DNA from: an uncultured Lachnospiraceae bacterium
GTDB lineage: Bacteria; Bacillota; Clostridia; Lachnospirales; Lachnospiraceae
NCBI GenBank assembly: GCA_947577185.1
Contig: CANPUE010000001.1
Location: 1 to 64,000, forward strand
Length of the DNA: 64,000 bases
Direction: 5' to 3'
Position 1 is the first letter of the stretch. Each line of letters opens with the position of its first letter. Position numbers and translations under genes: made by a program. The notes below the pieces were generated by a model. That model searched no databases. It saw only the letters and a program-made list of their open reading frames with translations, and was not told the origin of the DNA. Positions 53,584-62,081 of the stretch are shown here, piece by piece.

Positions 53584-53610
53584 ATTTCGCAAAATATTTT
53601 ATTTTGCGAA
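53584..53610. repeat. Right inverted recombination site
   Basis: Arms TTCGCAAAATA and its complement (11 bp) around a TTT core; exact inverse of 52240-52266. Confidence 0.9.
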
Positions 53611-53644
53611 TGCAACATGTTTTTATGAAGTTTATAAGCAAAAA

Positions 53645-53676
53645 AAGCATCTCTTATACTGAGATGCTTTTCTTAA
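53645..53676. terminator. Bidirectional terminator outside the right site
   Basis: AAGCATCTC / GAGATGCTT stem with a 7-base loop; followed by TTCTTAATTTT on the plus strand and by a run of seven T on the minus strand. It insulates the nitroreductase gene from transcription leaving the invertible segment. Confidence 0.8.
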
Positions 53677-53763
53677 TTTTATAGAAATCTTTCCACAACA
53701 AATAGTAGAAATACGGCACATTATACTACATTTTTGACACGTTTCCCGACAAAAAAGATTTTA

Positions 53764-53792
53764 TTGAAACCCGTCCTTCTTTATGGTATGAT
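53764..53792 (+). promoter_or_regulatory. Promoter for the nitroreductase gene
   Basis: TTGAAA (53764-53769), 17-base spacer, TATGAT (53787-53792), 64 bases before the ATG. Confidence 0.65.
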
Positions 53793-53856
53793 ATACAAAA
53801 TATTGAAAGCAGATACTATACATCAGAAGTACATCATATCCATAAGGAGGTATCTT

Positions 53857-54399
53857 ATGACAGCTACAGAATGTATCAAAGGGCGCAGAAGCATCCGCAG
53901 ATTCAAACCTGACAAAATCGAACCTGAAGTACTGGCTCAGATCGTGGAAACCGCATCCTATGCGCCGAGCTGGAAAAATACGCAGATTGCCCGTTATATC
54001 GCAGTGGAAGGCGAGCTGAAAGACCAGATTGCCGCACAGGGAACAGATCTTTTTCCAAACAACGGCAGAATCATCGAAAATTCACCTATGCTGATCGCTG
54101 TCACCGTGATCAAAAACAGATGCGGTTATGAGAGAGACGGTTCTTTTACGACTCCCAGAAAAGATACCTGGCAGATGTACGATGCCGGTATTGCATCCCA
54201 GACATTTTGTCTGGCGGCATATGAGAAAGGAATCGGCTCCGTTATCCTTGGTATCTTTGATCAGGAAAAGATCGAATCTCTGCTGCAGTTACCGGAAGAC
54301 AGAGAGCTTGTTGCTTTGATCCCCATCGGTTATCCGGATGAGGCGCCTGTGGCTCCCAAAAGAAAATCCGTGGAGGATTTATTATCGTTTCAATCATAA
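53857..54399 (+). CDS. Nitroreductase-family FMN oxidoreductase
   Basis: Short single-domain member, 180 residues from ATG 53857 (AAGGAGG seven bases upstream). IKGRRSIRRFKPDKIE near the N-terminus binds FMN phosphate; SYAPSWKNTQIARYIAV, DAGIASQTFCLAAYEKGIG and the C-terminal PIGYPDEAP are standard. Reduces unknown substrates with NAD(P)H. Stand-alone with own promoter and terminator. Confidence 0.93.
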   Translation: MTATECIKGRRSIRRFKPDKIEPEVLAQIVETASYAPSWKNTQIARYIAVEGELKDQIAAQGTDLFPNNGRIIENSPMLIAVTVIKNRCGYERDGSFTTPRKDTWQMYDAGIASQTFCLAAYEKGIGSVILGIFDQEKIESLLQLPEDRELVALIPIGYPDEAPVAPKRKSVEDLLSFQS

Positions 54400-54404
54400 A
54401 CAGT

Positions 54405-54438
54405 AAAATAGAAGGGATATCCTCTCTTCTATTTTTTT
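54405..54438 (+). terminator. Terminator between the nitroreductase gene and pyrB
   Basis: AAAATAGAAG pairs with CTTCTATTTT, followed by more T. It lies six bases after the nitroreductase stop codon, 33 bases before the pyrB ATG, and could also attenuate pyrB. Confidence 0.8.
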
Positions 54439-54470
54439 GAGTACATTCATTGAAAGGAGTATTATTGCCA

Positions 54471-55388
54471 ATGAGACATTTAATGAACCCGCTTGATTTC
54501 ACGGTCGAGGAACTGGAAACGCTCTTTGCCCTTGCAAACGACATTGAGGCGCATCCTGATAAATATGCACACGCCTGTGAGGGGAAAAAACTGGCCACCT
54601 GTTTCTACGAGCCGAGCACACGCACAAGACTGAGTTTTGAATCCGCCATGCTGGGATTGGGCGGACAGGTGCTGGGCTTCTCGGATGCCGGTTCCTCTTC
54701 CGCCTCGAAGGGAGAAAGCGTTTCCGATACAATCCGCGTCATCTCCTGCTTCGCTGATATCTGTGCCATGCGCCATCCCAAGGAAGGCGCACCGATGGTG
54801 GCCGCCGGCAGGTCTTCCATTCCGGTCATCAATGCGGGCGACGGCGGACACCAGCACCCGACACAGACATTGACCGATCTGCTCACGATCCGCTCTTTGA
54901 AGGGCCGTCTCGATCATTTCACGATCGGCTTATGCGGCGATCTGAAATTCGGCCGGACCGTGCATTCCCTGATCAATGCCCTGGTGCGCTATCCCGGCAT
55001 TCATTTTACGTTTATCTCTCCGCCGGAATTAAGGGTTCCCGACTATATCACAGACCTTCTGCGCGAAAAGAAAATTCCTTACAACGAAGTGATACGGCTC
55101 GAAGCCTGCCTGCCGGAACTGGATCTGCTTTACATGACCCGTGTCCAGAGAGAACGTTTCTTCAACGAAGAAGACTATGTACGCCTGAAAGATTTCTATA
55201 TTTTAGACAAAAACAAACTGTCGCTTGCCAGGAAAGATATGCTCATTCTGCATCCGCTGCCGCGTGTCAATGAAATTTCCGTGGAGGTGGATGATGACCC
55301 GCGCGCCGTTTATTTCAAGCAGGTGCAGTACGGTGTTTATGTCAGAATGGCCCTGATTCTGACGCTGTTGGATATTCATGTAGACTGA
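54471..55388 (+). CDS. pyrB: Aspartate carbamoyltransferase, catalytic subunit
   Basis: Carbamoyl phosphate + aspartate to carbamoyl aspartate, pyrimidine synthesis; 305 residues. Carbamoyl-phosphate site [14 protein letters not shown] near 50, HPKEGAP, the aspartate-domain [11 protein letters not shown] near 130 and [11 protein letters not shown] near 260. Start at ATG 54471, with AAAGGAG about 11 bases upstream. Followed by pyrI after 43 bases; the pair will form the regulated dodecamer. Confidence 0.97.
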   Translation: MRHLMNPLDFTVEELETLFALANDIEAHPDKYAHACEGKKLATCFYEPSTRTRLSFESAMLGLGGQVLGFSDAGSSSASKGESVSDTIRVISCFADICAMRHPKEGAPMVAAGRSSIPVINAGDGGHQHPTQTLTDLLTIRSLKGRLDHFTIGLCGDLKFGRTVHSLINALVRYPGIHFTFISPPELRVPDYITDLLREKKIPYNEVIRLEACLPELDLLYMTRVQRERFFNEEDYVRLKDFYILDKNKLSLARKDMLILHPLPRVNEISVEVDDDPRAVYFKQVQYGVYVRMALILTLLDIHVD

Positions 55389-55431
55389 TCAATTGTAAGG
55401 AAAACTGGAATAAGAAGGGAGTCCCATAGAC

Positions 55432-55863
55432 ATGTTAAATGTAGGAAAAATTGAAGAAGGTTTTGTTCTTGACCATATCGAGGCCGGCAAGAGTTTATCG
55501 ATCTATCATCATCTGCAGCTGGACAAGCTTGACTGCATGGTGGCGATCATCAAAAATGCCCGCAGCAACAAAATGGGGAAAAAAGATATCCTGAAAGTAG
55601 AATGTGATATTAATACACTGGATCTGGACGTATTGGCATTTATTGATCATAACATCACCGTGAACGTGATCAAGGACGGCGAACTGGTAGACAAAAAAGA
55701 ACTGACGCTTCCAAAAGAGATCAAAAATATCATCAAGTGCAGAAATCCCCGTTGTATTACTTCCATCGAACAGGAGCTTCCCCACATCTTCTTTCTGGCT
55801 GATGAAGATGCGGAAGTTTACCGCTGTAAATATTGTGAAGAAAAATACAATGATATTTTCTAA
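55432..55863 (+). CDS. pyrI: Aspartate carbamoyltransferase, regulatory subunit
   Basis: 143 residues. Allosteric nucleotide-binding domain (EGFVLDHIEAGKSLSIYHHL) and a zinc domain with Cys in KCRNPRCITS and YRCKYCEEKY (C-x4-C ... C-x2-C), complete as in E. coli PyrI. Binds CTP/ATP to control PyrB. Ends at a bidirectional terminator. Confidence 0.97.
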   Translation: MLNVGKIEEGFVLDHIEAGKSLSIYHHLQLDKLDCMVAIIKNARSNKMGKKDILKVECDINTLDLDVLAFIDHNITVNVIKDGELVDKKELTLPKEIKNIIKCRNPRCITSIEQELPHIFFLADEDAEVYRCKYCEEKYNDIF

Positions 55864-55892
55864 CTGCCCTGTGTCCCAATAAACTTAAAAAC

Positions 55893-55930
55893 AGCGGGAG
55901 GCCTGCTATTATCGGTCCTCCCGCTATTTT
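55893..55930. terminator. Bidirectional terminator between pyrI and the alarmone synthetase
   Basis: AGCGGGAGG / CCTCCCGCT, with ATTTTTAAG after it on the plus strand and GTTTTTAAG on the minus strand. Confidence 0.85.
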
Positions 55931-56610
55931 TAAGTTTTCTGATTCTGTTCAAACATGCTGATTTCTATCTTCTTTAGTTCTTCCGCATAGCTTTTGAGCG
56001 TCTCCCGCACTTCCGGCGTAACTTCCCTGTTCTTGCCGTTCTTATAACAGATCCTGTGTTCCATGCTTGCCCAGAAGTCCATGGAGATCGTTCGTATCTG
56101 TACTTCTACCGGATAATATTGTGTCTCATCCATCGTATAGACAGGCACGCCGACTACGATGTGATAGCTCTTGTATCCGTTTGCTTTCGGACTTTTCACA
56201 TAATCACGCTCTCTGATCATAAGGATGCCGGCCTGTTTGCGGATCGCGGAAGCCACGCTGTAAATATCATCCTCAAAGTAACAGATGACGCGGATCCCTG
56301 CAATATCCGTCAGTTCATCCCGCGCAATCTCAACCGAGACAGGAAGACTCTTCTTCTCCAGCTTTTTGATAATACTGTTCTTGCTCTTGATCCTCTGCTG
56401 GATGTTATGTATCGGATATTCCCTGCTTCTGCTTCTGTATTCTGAATTCAGGCTGTTCAAACGCACTTGAATGATCGTGAGCGCCTCCGAATATGGTTTG
56501 ATCAGTCCGTCGTATTCCTCCTGCGTGATTCCCGCCATTTTTGACCTGTTCCCTGCCAAATACTGCTGATTTTCGTTCTCTGCTTCCAAATCTATTCCCT
56601 CATCTATCAT
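55930..56610 (-). CDS. Small alarmone synthetase (RelQ/YjbM-like)
   Basis: 226 residues; makes (p)ppGpp from GTP/GDP and ATP, no hydrolase domain. RIKSKNSIIKKLEKK, DIAGIRVICYFEDDIY near 105, RERDYVKSPKANGYKSYH and VEVQIRTISMDFWASMEHR are the synthetase motifs. The C-terminal coiled region (ETLKSYAEELKKIEISMF) suits tetramer formation. The start is unsure: ATG 56610 lacks a ribosome site; ATG 56535 (MAGITQEEY) is the alternative. Confidence 0.9.
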   Translation of the reverse strand: MIDEGIDLEAENENQQYLAGNRSKMAGITQEEYDGLIKPYSEALTIIQVRLNSLNSEYRSRSREYPIHNIQQRIKSKNSIIKKLEKKSLPVSVEIARDELTDIAGIRVICYFEDDIYSVASAIRKQAGILMIRERDYVKSPKANGYKSYHIVVGVPVYTMDETQYYPVEVQIRTISMDFWASMEHRICYKNGKNREVTPEVRETLKSYAEELKKIEISMFEQNQKT

Positions 56611-56779
56611 TTTTTACTATTTTGTCTTTCTCTTTGTGTCTTTCCATTCCGGCCTGTATTCCTGTTTCTGCCGTCTGTATCAAGATACTCCAAACAGGTT
56701 CCTGTTGTCAATGGATTCTGCACTTATTTCATAGTTTTTTCATAGATTTTCCAGAGGTATTTCCAGCTGTCTGTCTGCG

Positions 56780-58261
56780 TTATATGTCTTCCTCTCCTGC
56801 CGCTTCTCTTCTGCCCGATTCCTCATGCAACAGACCCATCTTGAGTTCAAACATCGCCGGACTCATATCCAGATAATGTGTGTGGGAATTCTCAAAACGC
56901 TGTTCTTCCTCCCAGATCTCGTGGTCAAGCTGGAATCTCACATACTTTTTGATCTCCTCTAACGCCGGCAGCGCACAGACAAGCTCACCCTTTTGAATGA
57001 CCTGTTTTTGAAGCGGCTTGAATGTACAGTTAACAAAACATCTGTTCTTCCAATATTTTAATGGATCCACATAACGGACAGGCTGTGAAACGTCAATCTG
57101 CTCTCCTTTTACAGTCAGATAATCCGCCACCGCTTTGCCTGCCGCATCATATACTCTGTAGATCTCTTTGATCCCCGGATTCGTGATCTTCTCAAGTGTC
57201 TCGGAAATCTTGATCTTTGGTACAAATGTTCCTCCCTCTTCCACGGCGGCCAATTTATAGACGGCACCGAATACCGGCGCGGAAAAAGAAGTGATCAGCC
57301 GCTCACCGACCCCATAACTGTCAAGCATGGCACCCTGTCTGTTCAGCGAAGTGATCGTATACTCATCAAGACTGTTTGAGGCAACAATCCTGCAATCCGT
57401 AAGCCCGGCCGCATCCAGCATCTTCCTCGCCTCTTTCGACAAATAGGCAAGATCTCCCGAATCGAGACGGATTCCTTTCAATCGCTGTCCCATCGGTTCC
57501 AAAATTTCTCTGGCAATACGGATCGCATTAGGCACGCCGCTTTTTAATACGTCATACGTATCCACAAGAAAAACAGAAGCGTCCGGATAGGTTTCCGCGT
57601 ATGCCTTAAACGCCTCATATTCGCTCTCAAACGTCATGACCCAGCTATGTGCCATCGTGCCGGAAATCGGAATGCCGAACATTTTGCCGGCCAAAACCGT
57701 CGCTGTAGAAGACGCCCCGCCAATATAGGCCGCTCTTGCACCATACACAGCCGCGTCCACGTTATGCGCCCTTCTCGCTCCAAAATCGGAGACCGGCCTG
57801 CCGCCCGCCGCCTGAACGATCCGGTTCGTCTTTGTCGCAATCAACGACTGGTGGTTGATCTCCAGCAGGATGGCTGTCTCGATCAGCTGTGCGTCAATTA
57901 ACGGCGCCACGACTGTCATCACCGGCTCATTCGGATACATAACGGTTCCTTCCGGCATCGCATAGATATCACCACGGAACTTAAAATGCCGCAGATATTC
58001 CAAAAAAGCTTCCGTAAAAAGATTCTGACTGCGCAGATATTCGATATCCTCCTCACCGAAGTGCAGATTCTGAATATATTCCACAACCTGTTCTAACCCT
58101 GCAAAAATCGCAAAGCCCGCATTATCCGGATTGTTCCTGTAAAAAACATCAAATGCCGCGGTCGTATCCTGATATCCTCTGCGGAAATAACCATTCGCCA
58201 TGGTCAGTTCATACATATCCATGACCATAGAAATATTTCTTTTATCAAACTGTGTGCTCAT
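56780..58261 (-). CDS. pncB: Nicotinate phosphoribosyltransferase
   Basis: Nicotinate to nicotinate mononucleotide, NAD salvage; 493 residues. MDMYELTMANGYF, EINHQSLIATKTNRI, FGARRAHNVDAAV and the phosphoribosyl loop GIRLDSGDLAYLS with SNSLDEY are the NAPRTase set. It follows pncA by 7 bases, so nicotinamide deamidation and nicotinate use are expressed together. Confidence 0.96.
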   Translation of the reverse strand: MSTQFDKRNISMVMDMYELTMANGYFRRGYQDTTAAFDVFYRNNPDNAGFAIFAGLEQVVEYIQNLHFGEEDIEYLRSQNLFTEAFLEYLRHFKFRGDIYAMPEGTVMYPNEPVMTVVAPLIDAQLIETAILLEINHQSLIATKTNRIVQAAGGRPVSDFGARRAHNVDAAVYGARAAYIGGASSTATVLAGKMFGIPISGTMAHSWVMTFESEYEAFKAYAETYPDASVFLVDTYDVLKSGVPNAIRIAREILEPMGQRLKGIRLDSGDLAYLSKEARKMLDAAGLTDCRIVASNSLDEYTITSLNRQGAMLDSYGVGERLITSFSAPVFGAVYKLAAVEEGGTFVPKIKISETLEKITNPGIKEIYRVYDAAGKAVADYLTVKGEQIDVSQPVRYVDPLKYWKNRCFVNCTFKPLQKQVIQKGELVCALPALEEIKKYVRFQLDHEIWEEEQRFENSHTHYLDMSPAMFELKMGLLHEESGRREAAGEEDI

Positions 58262-58268
58262 TCTCTTC

Positions 58269-58805
58269 TTACCCTTCTTCGTTTTTGATCGTAATCTGGC
58301 ACATTTTCATAGCCGCAAGCGCGTTTTGATGGCTCTGCGGCGTAACACCCGCACAGCAGGCCGCGTCGACACAGATCGGAACTTCGGGCAGAAACGCTTT
58401 CAGCATAAGCGCATTGGAAATGACACAAATATCCGTGCACAGACCGCAAAGCTCGATCTCTTCAACAGGCTCTGTCTCCTCTGCCTTTTGTAAATCCCAG
58501 GCAAGTTCCACACTCCCGAAAGCCGGCTTGTAATAGATTCTGGCATCTTTCTCCTTCGCCAGTTTCTCCAGATCCGCAGAAAGCTTCCAGCCCGCTTCGC
58601 CCTCAATGCAATGTTTAACCGGCAGTTTCCTGCCTTCCTGCGTATTCAGGTAATCTTGCCTGTGCGTATCTTTTGTAAAGATCACGGTACCGCTGTAATC
58701 CTGCACTTTCTTGATCACGCCGGACAGAATCTGCTCCGCCTCTTTCGTGCCAAGACTTCCCGTAATAAAATCATTCTGCATATCTACAACAATCAGATAT
58801 TTCAT
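58269..58805 (-). CDS. pncA: Nicotinamidase / isochorismatase-family hydrolase
   Basis: 178 residues from ATG 58805 (GAGGGA upstream). VVDMQNDFITGSL near 7 holds the catalytic Asp, FTKDTHRQDYL the metal ligands, KPAFGSVEL the Lys, and LCGLCTDICVISNA the Cys nucleophile near 133. The adjacent pncB makes nicotinamidase much more likely than another isochorismatase-like role. Confidence 0.93.
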   Translation of the reverse strand: MKYLIVVDMQNDFITGSLGTKEAEQILSGVIKKVQDYSGTVIFTKDTHRQDYLNTQEGRKLPVKHCIEGEAGWKLSADLEKLAKEKDARIYYKPAFGSVELAWDLQKAEETEPVEEIELCGLCTDICVISNALMLKAFLPEVPICVDAACCAGVTPQSHQNALAAMKMCQITIKNEEG

Positions 58806-58956
58806 GCGCATTCCCTCTTTCATTTCCGCTTTTTATGCCCGCTTCATGTCATTTTTTTCAGTTTTGTTCCTGCAAATATAGTTTACCATGAATAAACGGG
58901 CACAACAACCTTATGTAATGTATCCAATTAAATACAATCTATTTGAGGCAAGACTA

Positions 58957-58984
58957 TAGACATTTTTAAAACATATGGTATGAT
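58957..58984 (+). promoter_or_regulatory. Promoter for grcA
   Basis: TAGACA (58957-58962), 16-base spacer, TATGAT (58979-58984), about 58 bases before the ATG. Confidence 0.55.
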
Positions 58985-59042
58985 ATAAATAGAAACAGTA
59001 ATAATTACTATTTTTAATTTAAAAATACAGGAGGGCAATGTT

Positions 59043-59288
59043 ATGGCACAAAACAACACAGCACAGGTAGACAATTTGGTATCTTTATTGGATGGTTACG
59101 CTACAAAGGGCGGTCATCATCTGAATGTCAACGTATTAAACCGCGATATGCTTCTGGATGCACAGAAACATCCTGAGAACTATCCGCAGTTAACAATCAG
59201 AGTATCCGGCTATGCTGTTAACTTCATCAAACTGACTCCAGAACAGCAGGCAGACGTTATCAGCCGTACCTTCCATGAAAGCATCTGA
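59043..59288 (+). CDS. grcA: Short autonomous glycyl radical protein (GrcA-like)
   Basis: 81 residues. The C-terminal half equals the end of pyruvate formate-lyase: [18 protein letters not shown] then [11 protein letters not shown] with the radical glycine at 56, and [10 protein letters not shown]. coli GrcA is about 127 residues, so this is a shorter form with only about 25 other residues. It can replace the damaged C-terminus of PFL after oxygen stress. GGAGG before the ATG; own promoter and terminator; no PFL gene in the window. Confidence 0.92.
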   Translation: MAQNNTAQVDNLVSLLDGYATKGGHHLNVNVLNRDMLLDAQKHPENYPQLTIRVSGYAVNFIKLTPEQQADVISRTFHESI

Positions 59289-59311
59289 AAAAGAATACAC
59301 AAAAAGAAAAT

Positions 59312-59355
59312 AAACACAAAAGTCAGGCAACGATCCGGCCTGACTTTTTGTGTTT
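59312..59355 (+). terminator. Terminator after grcA
   Basis: Long stem AAACACAAAAGTCAGGC / GCCTGACTTTTTGTGTTT (one bulged T), 9-base loop. A second hairpin (59381-59410, GGAGAATACCC / GGGCATTCTCC) lies between it and the pnp stop and may serve pnp. Confidence 0.9.
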
Positions 59356-59421
59356 CAAGTGCGCTTTTTCATCAATTAAGGAGAATACCCTTCCTTTGGG
59401 CATTCTCCCTGATTTTTTGTC

Positions 59422-61512
59422 CTAAATTTGCGCTACATCTTTCATCGAGAAGCTGATGCGGCCCATCTTGTCCTTGCCAAGACATACGACCGTCACTTTG
59501 TCTCCGAGTGTCAGCACATCTTCTACATGGTTGATCCGCTCTCTCGCGATCTTGGAAATATGCACCATACCTTCTTTTCCGGGTGCAAACTCAATGAACG
59601 CGCCGAACTCTTTGATACTGACGACGGTTCCCTTAAAGATCTGTCCTTCCTCAAAATCAGTCGTTATGATCTTGATCATATCAACCGCTTTGTCCATCAT
59701 CTCTCTGTCTGTACCGCATACGGATACCTGTCCATCATCCGAGATGTCAATTTTAACACCCGTGCGGGCGATCAGTTCATTGATCGTCTTGCCGCGCTGT
59801 CCGACAACGTCGCCGATCTTCTCCGGATCAATCTGAATCGAAATGATCTTAGGCGCATATTTTCCGACTTCTTTTCTCGGAACCGCGATCGCGGGTGCCA
59901 TACAGTTTTCCATGATGAATTCTCTCGCCTCACGGCATCTTGCAATCGCACCTTCTACAATCGGTCTTGTCAGGCCGTGGATCTTGATATCCATCTGGAT
60001 CGCCGTGATTCCCTCATGCGTTCCTGTCACTTTAAAGTCCATATCGCCAAAGAAATCTTCGAGTCCCTGAATGTCAGTCAGAAGTACAAAATCCTCATCG
60101 GTATCTCCGGTTACCAGACCGCAGGAAATACCCGCTACCATTTTTTTAATCGGCACACCTGCCGCCATTAATGCCATACAGGATGCGCAGGTAGACGCCA
60201 TCGACGTTGAACCGTTTGATTCAAATGTCTCCGATACGGTACGGATCGCATAGGGAAATTCTTCTTCCGAAGGAAGCACCGGTATCAGCGCACGCTCTGC
60301 AAGCGCTCCGTGTCCGATCTCTCTTCGTCCCGGTCCACGGCTCACTTTTGTTTCCCCTACAGAATAAGAAGGGAAATTGTAATGATGCATATACCGTTTC
60401 GCCGTAATATTTTCATCCAGCCCGTCCACTCTCTGCACCTCGGATAACGGCGCCAGTGTACAAACATTACAGATCTGCGTCTGTCCACGGGTAAACATTG
60501 CGGAACCATGCACTCTCGGAATAATATCCACTTCTGCCGCAAGCGGACGGATCTGATTCAGTTCACGGCCGTCTGGACGCTTATGATCTTTTAAGATCAT
60601 CTTCCGCACTGTCTTTTTCTGATACTGATAAACAGCCTCGGAAAGAACTGCCAGATAGGCTTCGTTCTCCGCAAATGCTTCTTCCAGTTTTTCGGTGATC
60701 TGTCTGATGTTCTCTTCACGAACCTGCTTCTCGTCCGTAAAGACTGCTGTTTCCATCTCTTCCGGTGTTACAATCTTCTTGATCTCTTCGAACATCTCTT
60801 CCGGAATCGCACAGCTTTCATAGTCATGTTTCGGTCTGCCCACTTCCGCAACGATCTGGTTGATAAAAGCGATAATCGTCTGATTGATCTCATGCGCCTT
60901 GTAGATCGCCTCGATCATTTTTGCTTCCGGAATCTCATTCGCTCCGGCTTCGATCATGATCACCTTCTGCGCAGTGGAGGCAACCGTCATCTTCAGATCA
61001 CCCTTGTCCCACTGTTCCTGGGAAGGATTCACGATAAACTCTCCATCAACCATACCCATCTGTGTCATGGCGCACGGGCCGTCAAACGGAATGTCCGAAA
61101 TGCTGGTCGCGATCGCCGTACCAAGCATGGCCACCAGCTCCGGACGGCATGCCGGATCAACGCTCATAACCATATTGTTTAAAGTAACATCATTTCTGTA
61201 ATCTTTCGGGAACAGCGGACGCATCGGTCTGTCGATTACGCGGCTCGTAAGAACCGCATTCTCGGACGCCTTTCCCTCTCTCTTATTAAATCCGCCCGGA
61301 ATCTTCCCTACGGCGTATAATTTTTCTTCGTACTCAACACTGCATGGAAAAAAATCGATTCCCTCACGCGGTTTGTCCGATGCTGTTGCAGTGGATAACA
61401 CCGTAGTCTCTCCATACTGCATAAAGGCACAGCCATTTGCCTGCTTGCCTACTCTGCCGATATCGACGCGAAGGGTGCGCCCGGCCAGTTCTAATGTGTA
61501 GCTTTTATACAT
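59422..61512 (-). CDS. pnp: Polyribonucleotide nucleotidyltransferase
   Basis: 3'-5' phosphorolytic exoribonuclease, 696 residues from ATG 61512 (GGGAGAG upstream; ATG 61518 is too close). Two RNase PH domains (first FFPCSVEYEEKLYAVGKIPGG region; second HYNFPSYSVGETKVSRGPGR with GHGALAERAL), an alpha linker, a KH domain (KIGDVVGQRGKTINELI) and an S1 domain (GTVVSIKEFGAFIEF). Follows rpsO as in most bacteria, with a terminator between the two. Confidence 0.97.
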   Translation of the reverse strand: MYKSYTLELAGRTLRVDIGRVGKQANGCAFMQYGETTVLSTATASDKPREGIDFFPCSVEYEEKLYAVGKIPGGFNKREGKASENAVLTSRVIDRPMRPLFPKDYRNDVTLNNMVMSVDPACRPELVAMLGTAIATSISDIPFDGPCAMTQMGMVDGEFIVNPSQEQWDKGDLKMTVASTAQKVIMIEAGANEIPEAKMIEAIYKAHEINQTIIAFINQIVAEVGRPKHDYESCAIPEEMFEEIKKIVTPEEMETAVFTDEKQVREENIRQITEKLEEAFAENEAYLAVLSEAVYQYQKKTVRKMILKDHKRPDGRELNQIRPLAAEVDIIPRVHGSAMFTRGQTQICNVCTLAPLSEVQRVDGLDENITAKRYMHHYNFPSYSVGETKVSRGPGRREIGHGALAERALIPVLPSEEEFPYAIRTVSETFESNGSTSMASTCASCMALMAAGVPIKKMVAGISCGLVTGDTDEDFVLLTDIQGLEDFFGDMDFKVTGTHEGITAIQMDIKIHGLTRPIVEGAIARCREAREFIMENCMAPAIAVPRKEVGKYAPKIISIQIDPEKIGDVVGQRGKTINELIARTGVKIDISDDGQVSVCGTDREMMDKAVDMIKIITTDFEEGQIFKGTVVSIKEFGAFIEFAPGKEGMVHISKIARERINHVEDVLTLGDKVTVVCLGKDKMGRISFSMKDVAQI

Positions 61513-61584
61513 AGTCATCTCTCCCAGTATCCTCTTGATGCAGCCTGCCGGCCGCTCGGTTAATAATCATCTGATCCTATGGCA

Positions 61585-61643
61585 CAAAAAAAATGAAAAG
61601 CGGAAAAGCTGGTATGATCTTACCAGCCTTATACCCGCTTTTT
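61585..61643 (-). terminator. Terminator/attenuator between rpsO and pnp
   Basis: Minus strand outer stem AAAAGCGG / CCGCTTTT around an inner CTGGTA / TACCAG hairpin, then CATTTTTTTTG. Confidence 0.8.
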
Positions 61644-61646
61644 CCT

Positions 61647-61913
61647 TTATTTTCTGAGTCCTAATCTTTCAATCAATGCACGATATCTCTCGATATCCTT
61701 GTCTTTTAAATAAGCAAGCAGTCCACGTCTTTGTCCTACCATTTTCAAAAGACCTCTCCGGGAATGATGATCCTTCGGATTCTCTTTTAAATGCTCTGTC
61801 AGTTCCTGAATTCTCGCTGTCAGGATTGCAACCTGTACTTCCGGTGAGCCTGTGTCACCTTCTGTCCTTGCATATTCTTTGATGATCGCTGTTTTCTTTT
61901 CTTTGGAAATCAT
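61647..61913 (-). CDS. rpsO: 30S ribosomal protein S15
   Basis: 88 residues, the normal length, from ATG 61913 with GAGGAG upstream. [43 protein letters not shown] and the C-terminal [13 protein letters not shown] are the S15 rRNA-binding signatures. Confidence 0.98.
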   Translation of the reverse strand: MISKEKKTAIIKEYARTEGDTGSPEVQVAILTARIQELTEHLKENPKDHHSRRGLLKMVGQRRGLLAYLKDKDIERYRALIERLGLRK

Positions 61914-62081
61914 AGTTTTTCTCCTCTCTTTTTCTGACCGCCGTATACCAGGAACGGGTTGGAGTCCTCCCGGTTCTGGGTACAGGCTGAAATTCATACC
62001 TGAATATTCTATCATATGAATGATCACTTGGCAAGATTTATTTTATTTAAAACTGATCCCGGAAAGCTTACCGCTCAAAGC

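Larger units (their letters stand above)
52240..53610. other. Candidate invertible DNA segment carrying its own recombinase
   Basis: About 1.37 kb bounded by two identical 27-bp sites in opposite orientation. It holds a tyrosine recombinase gene (52323-53444), about 140 bases of AT-rich sequence upstream of it with an outward promoter-like sequence, and little else. Sites in inverted, not direct, orientation mean that recombination would invert the segment, not excise it. The downstream neighbour on the left is the 12-gene glycan operon 2. Confidence 0.8.

Noticed and set aside
52237-53610. The two AT-rich palindromes as plain terminators
   Set aside because: Stems are AT-rich with few G-C pairs and no following T-tract, and both copies share 27 identical bases including the asymmetric core. 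That fits recombination sites better.
52240-53610. The recombinase as an integrated mini-element with attL/attR
   Set aside because: Attachment sites of an integrated element are direct repeats; these are inverted, and no cargo, excisionase or mobilisation gene is present.
54400-54470. PyrR-type attenuator before pyrB
   Set aside because: The single hairpin is fully explained as the nitroreductase terminator; no antiterminator or PyrR-binding pattern could be made out.
59428-60171. 247-codon plus-strand frame antisense to pnp
   Set aside because: Composition rich in His/Arg/Asp/Ser without any domain; pnp on the other strand is certain.
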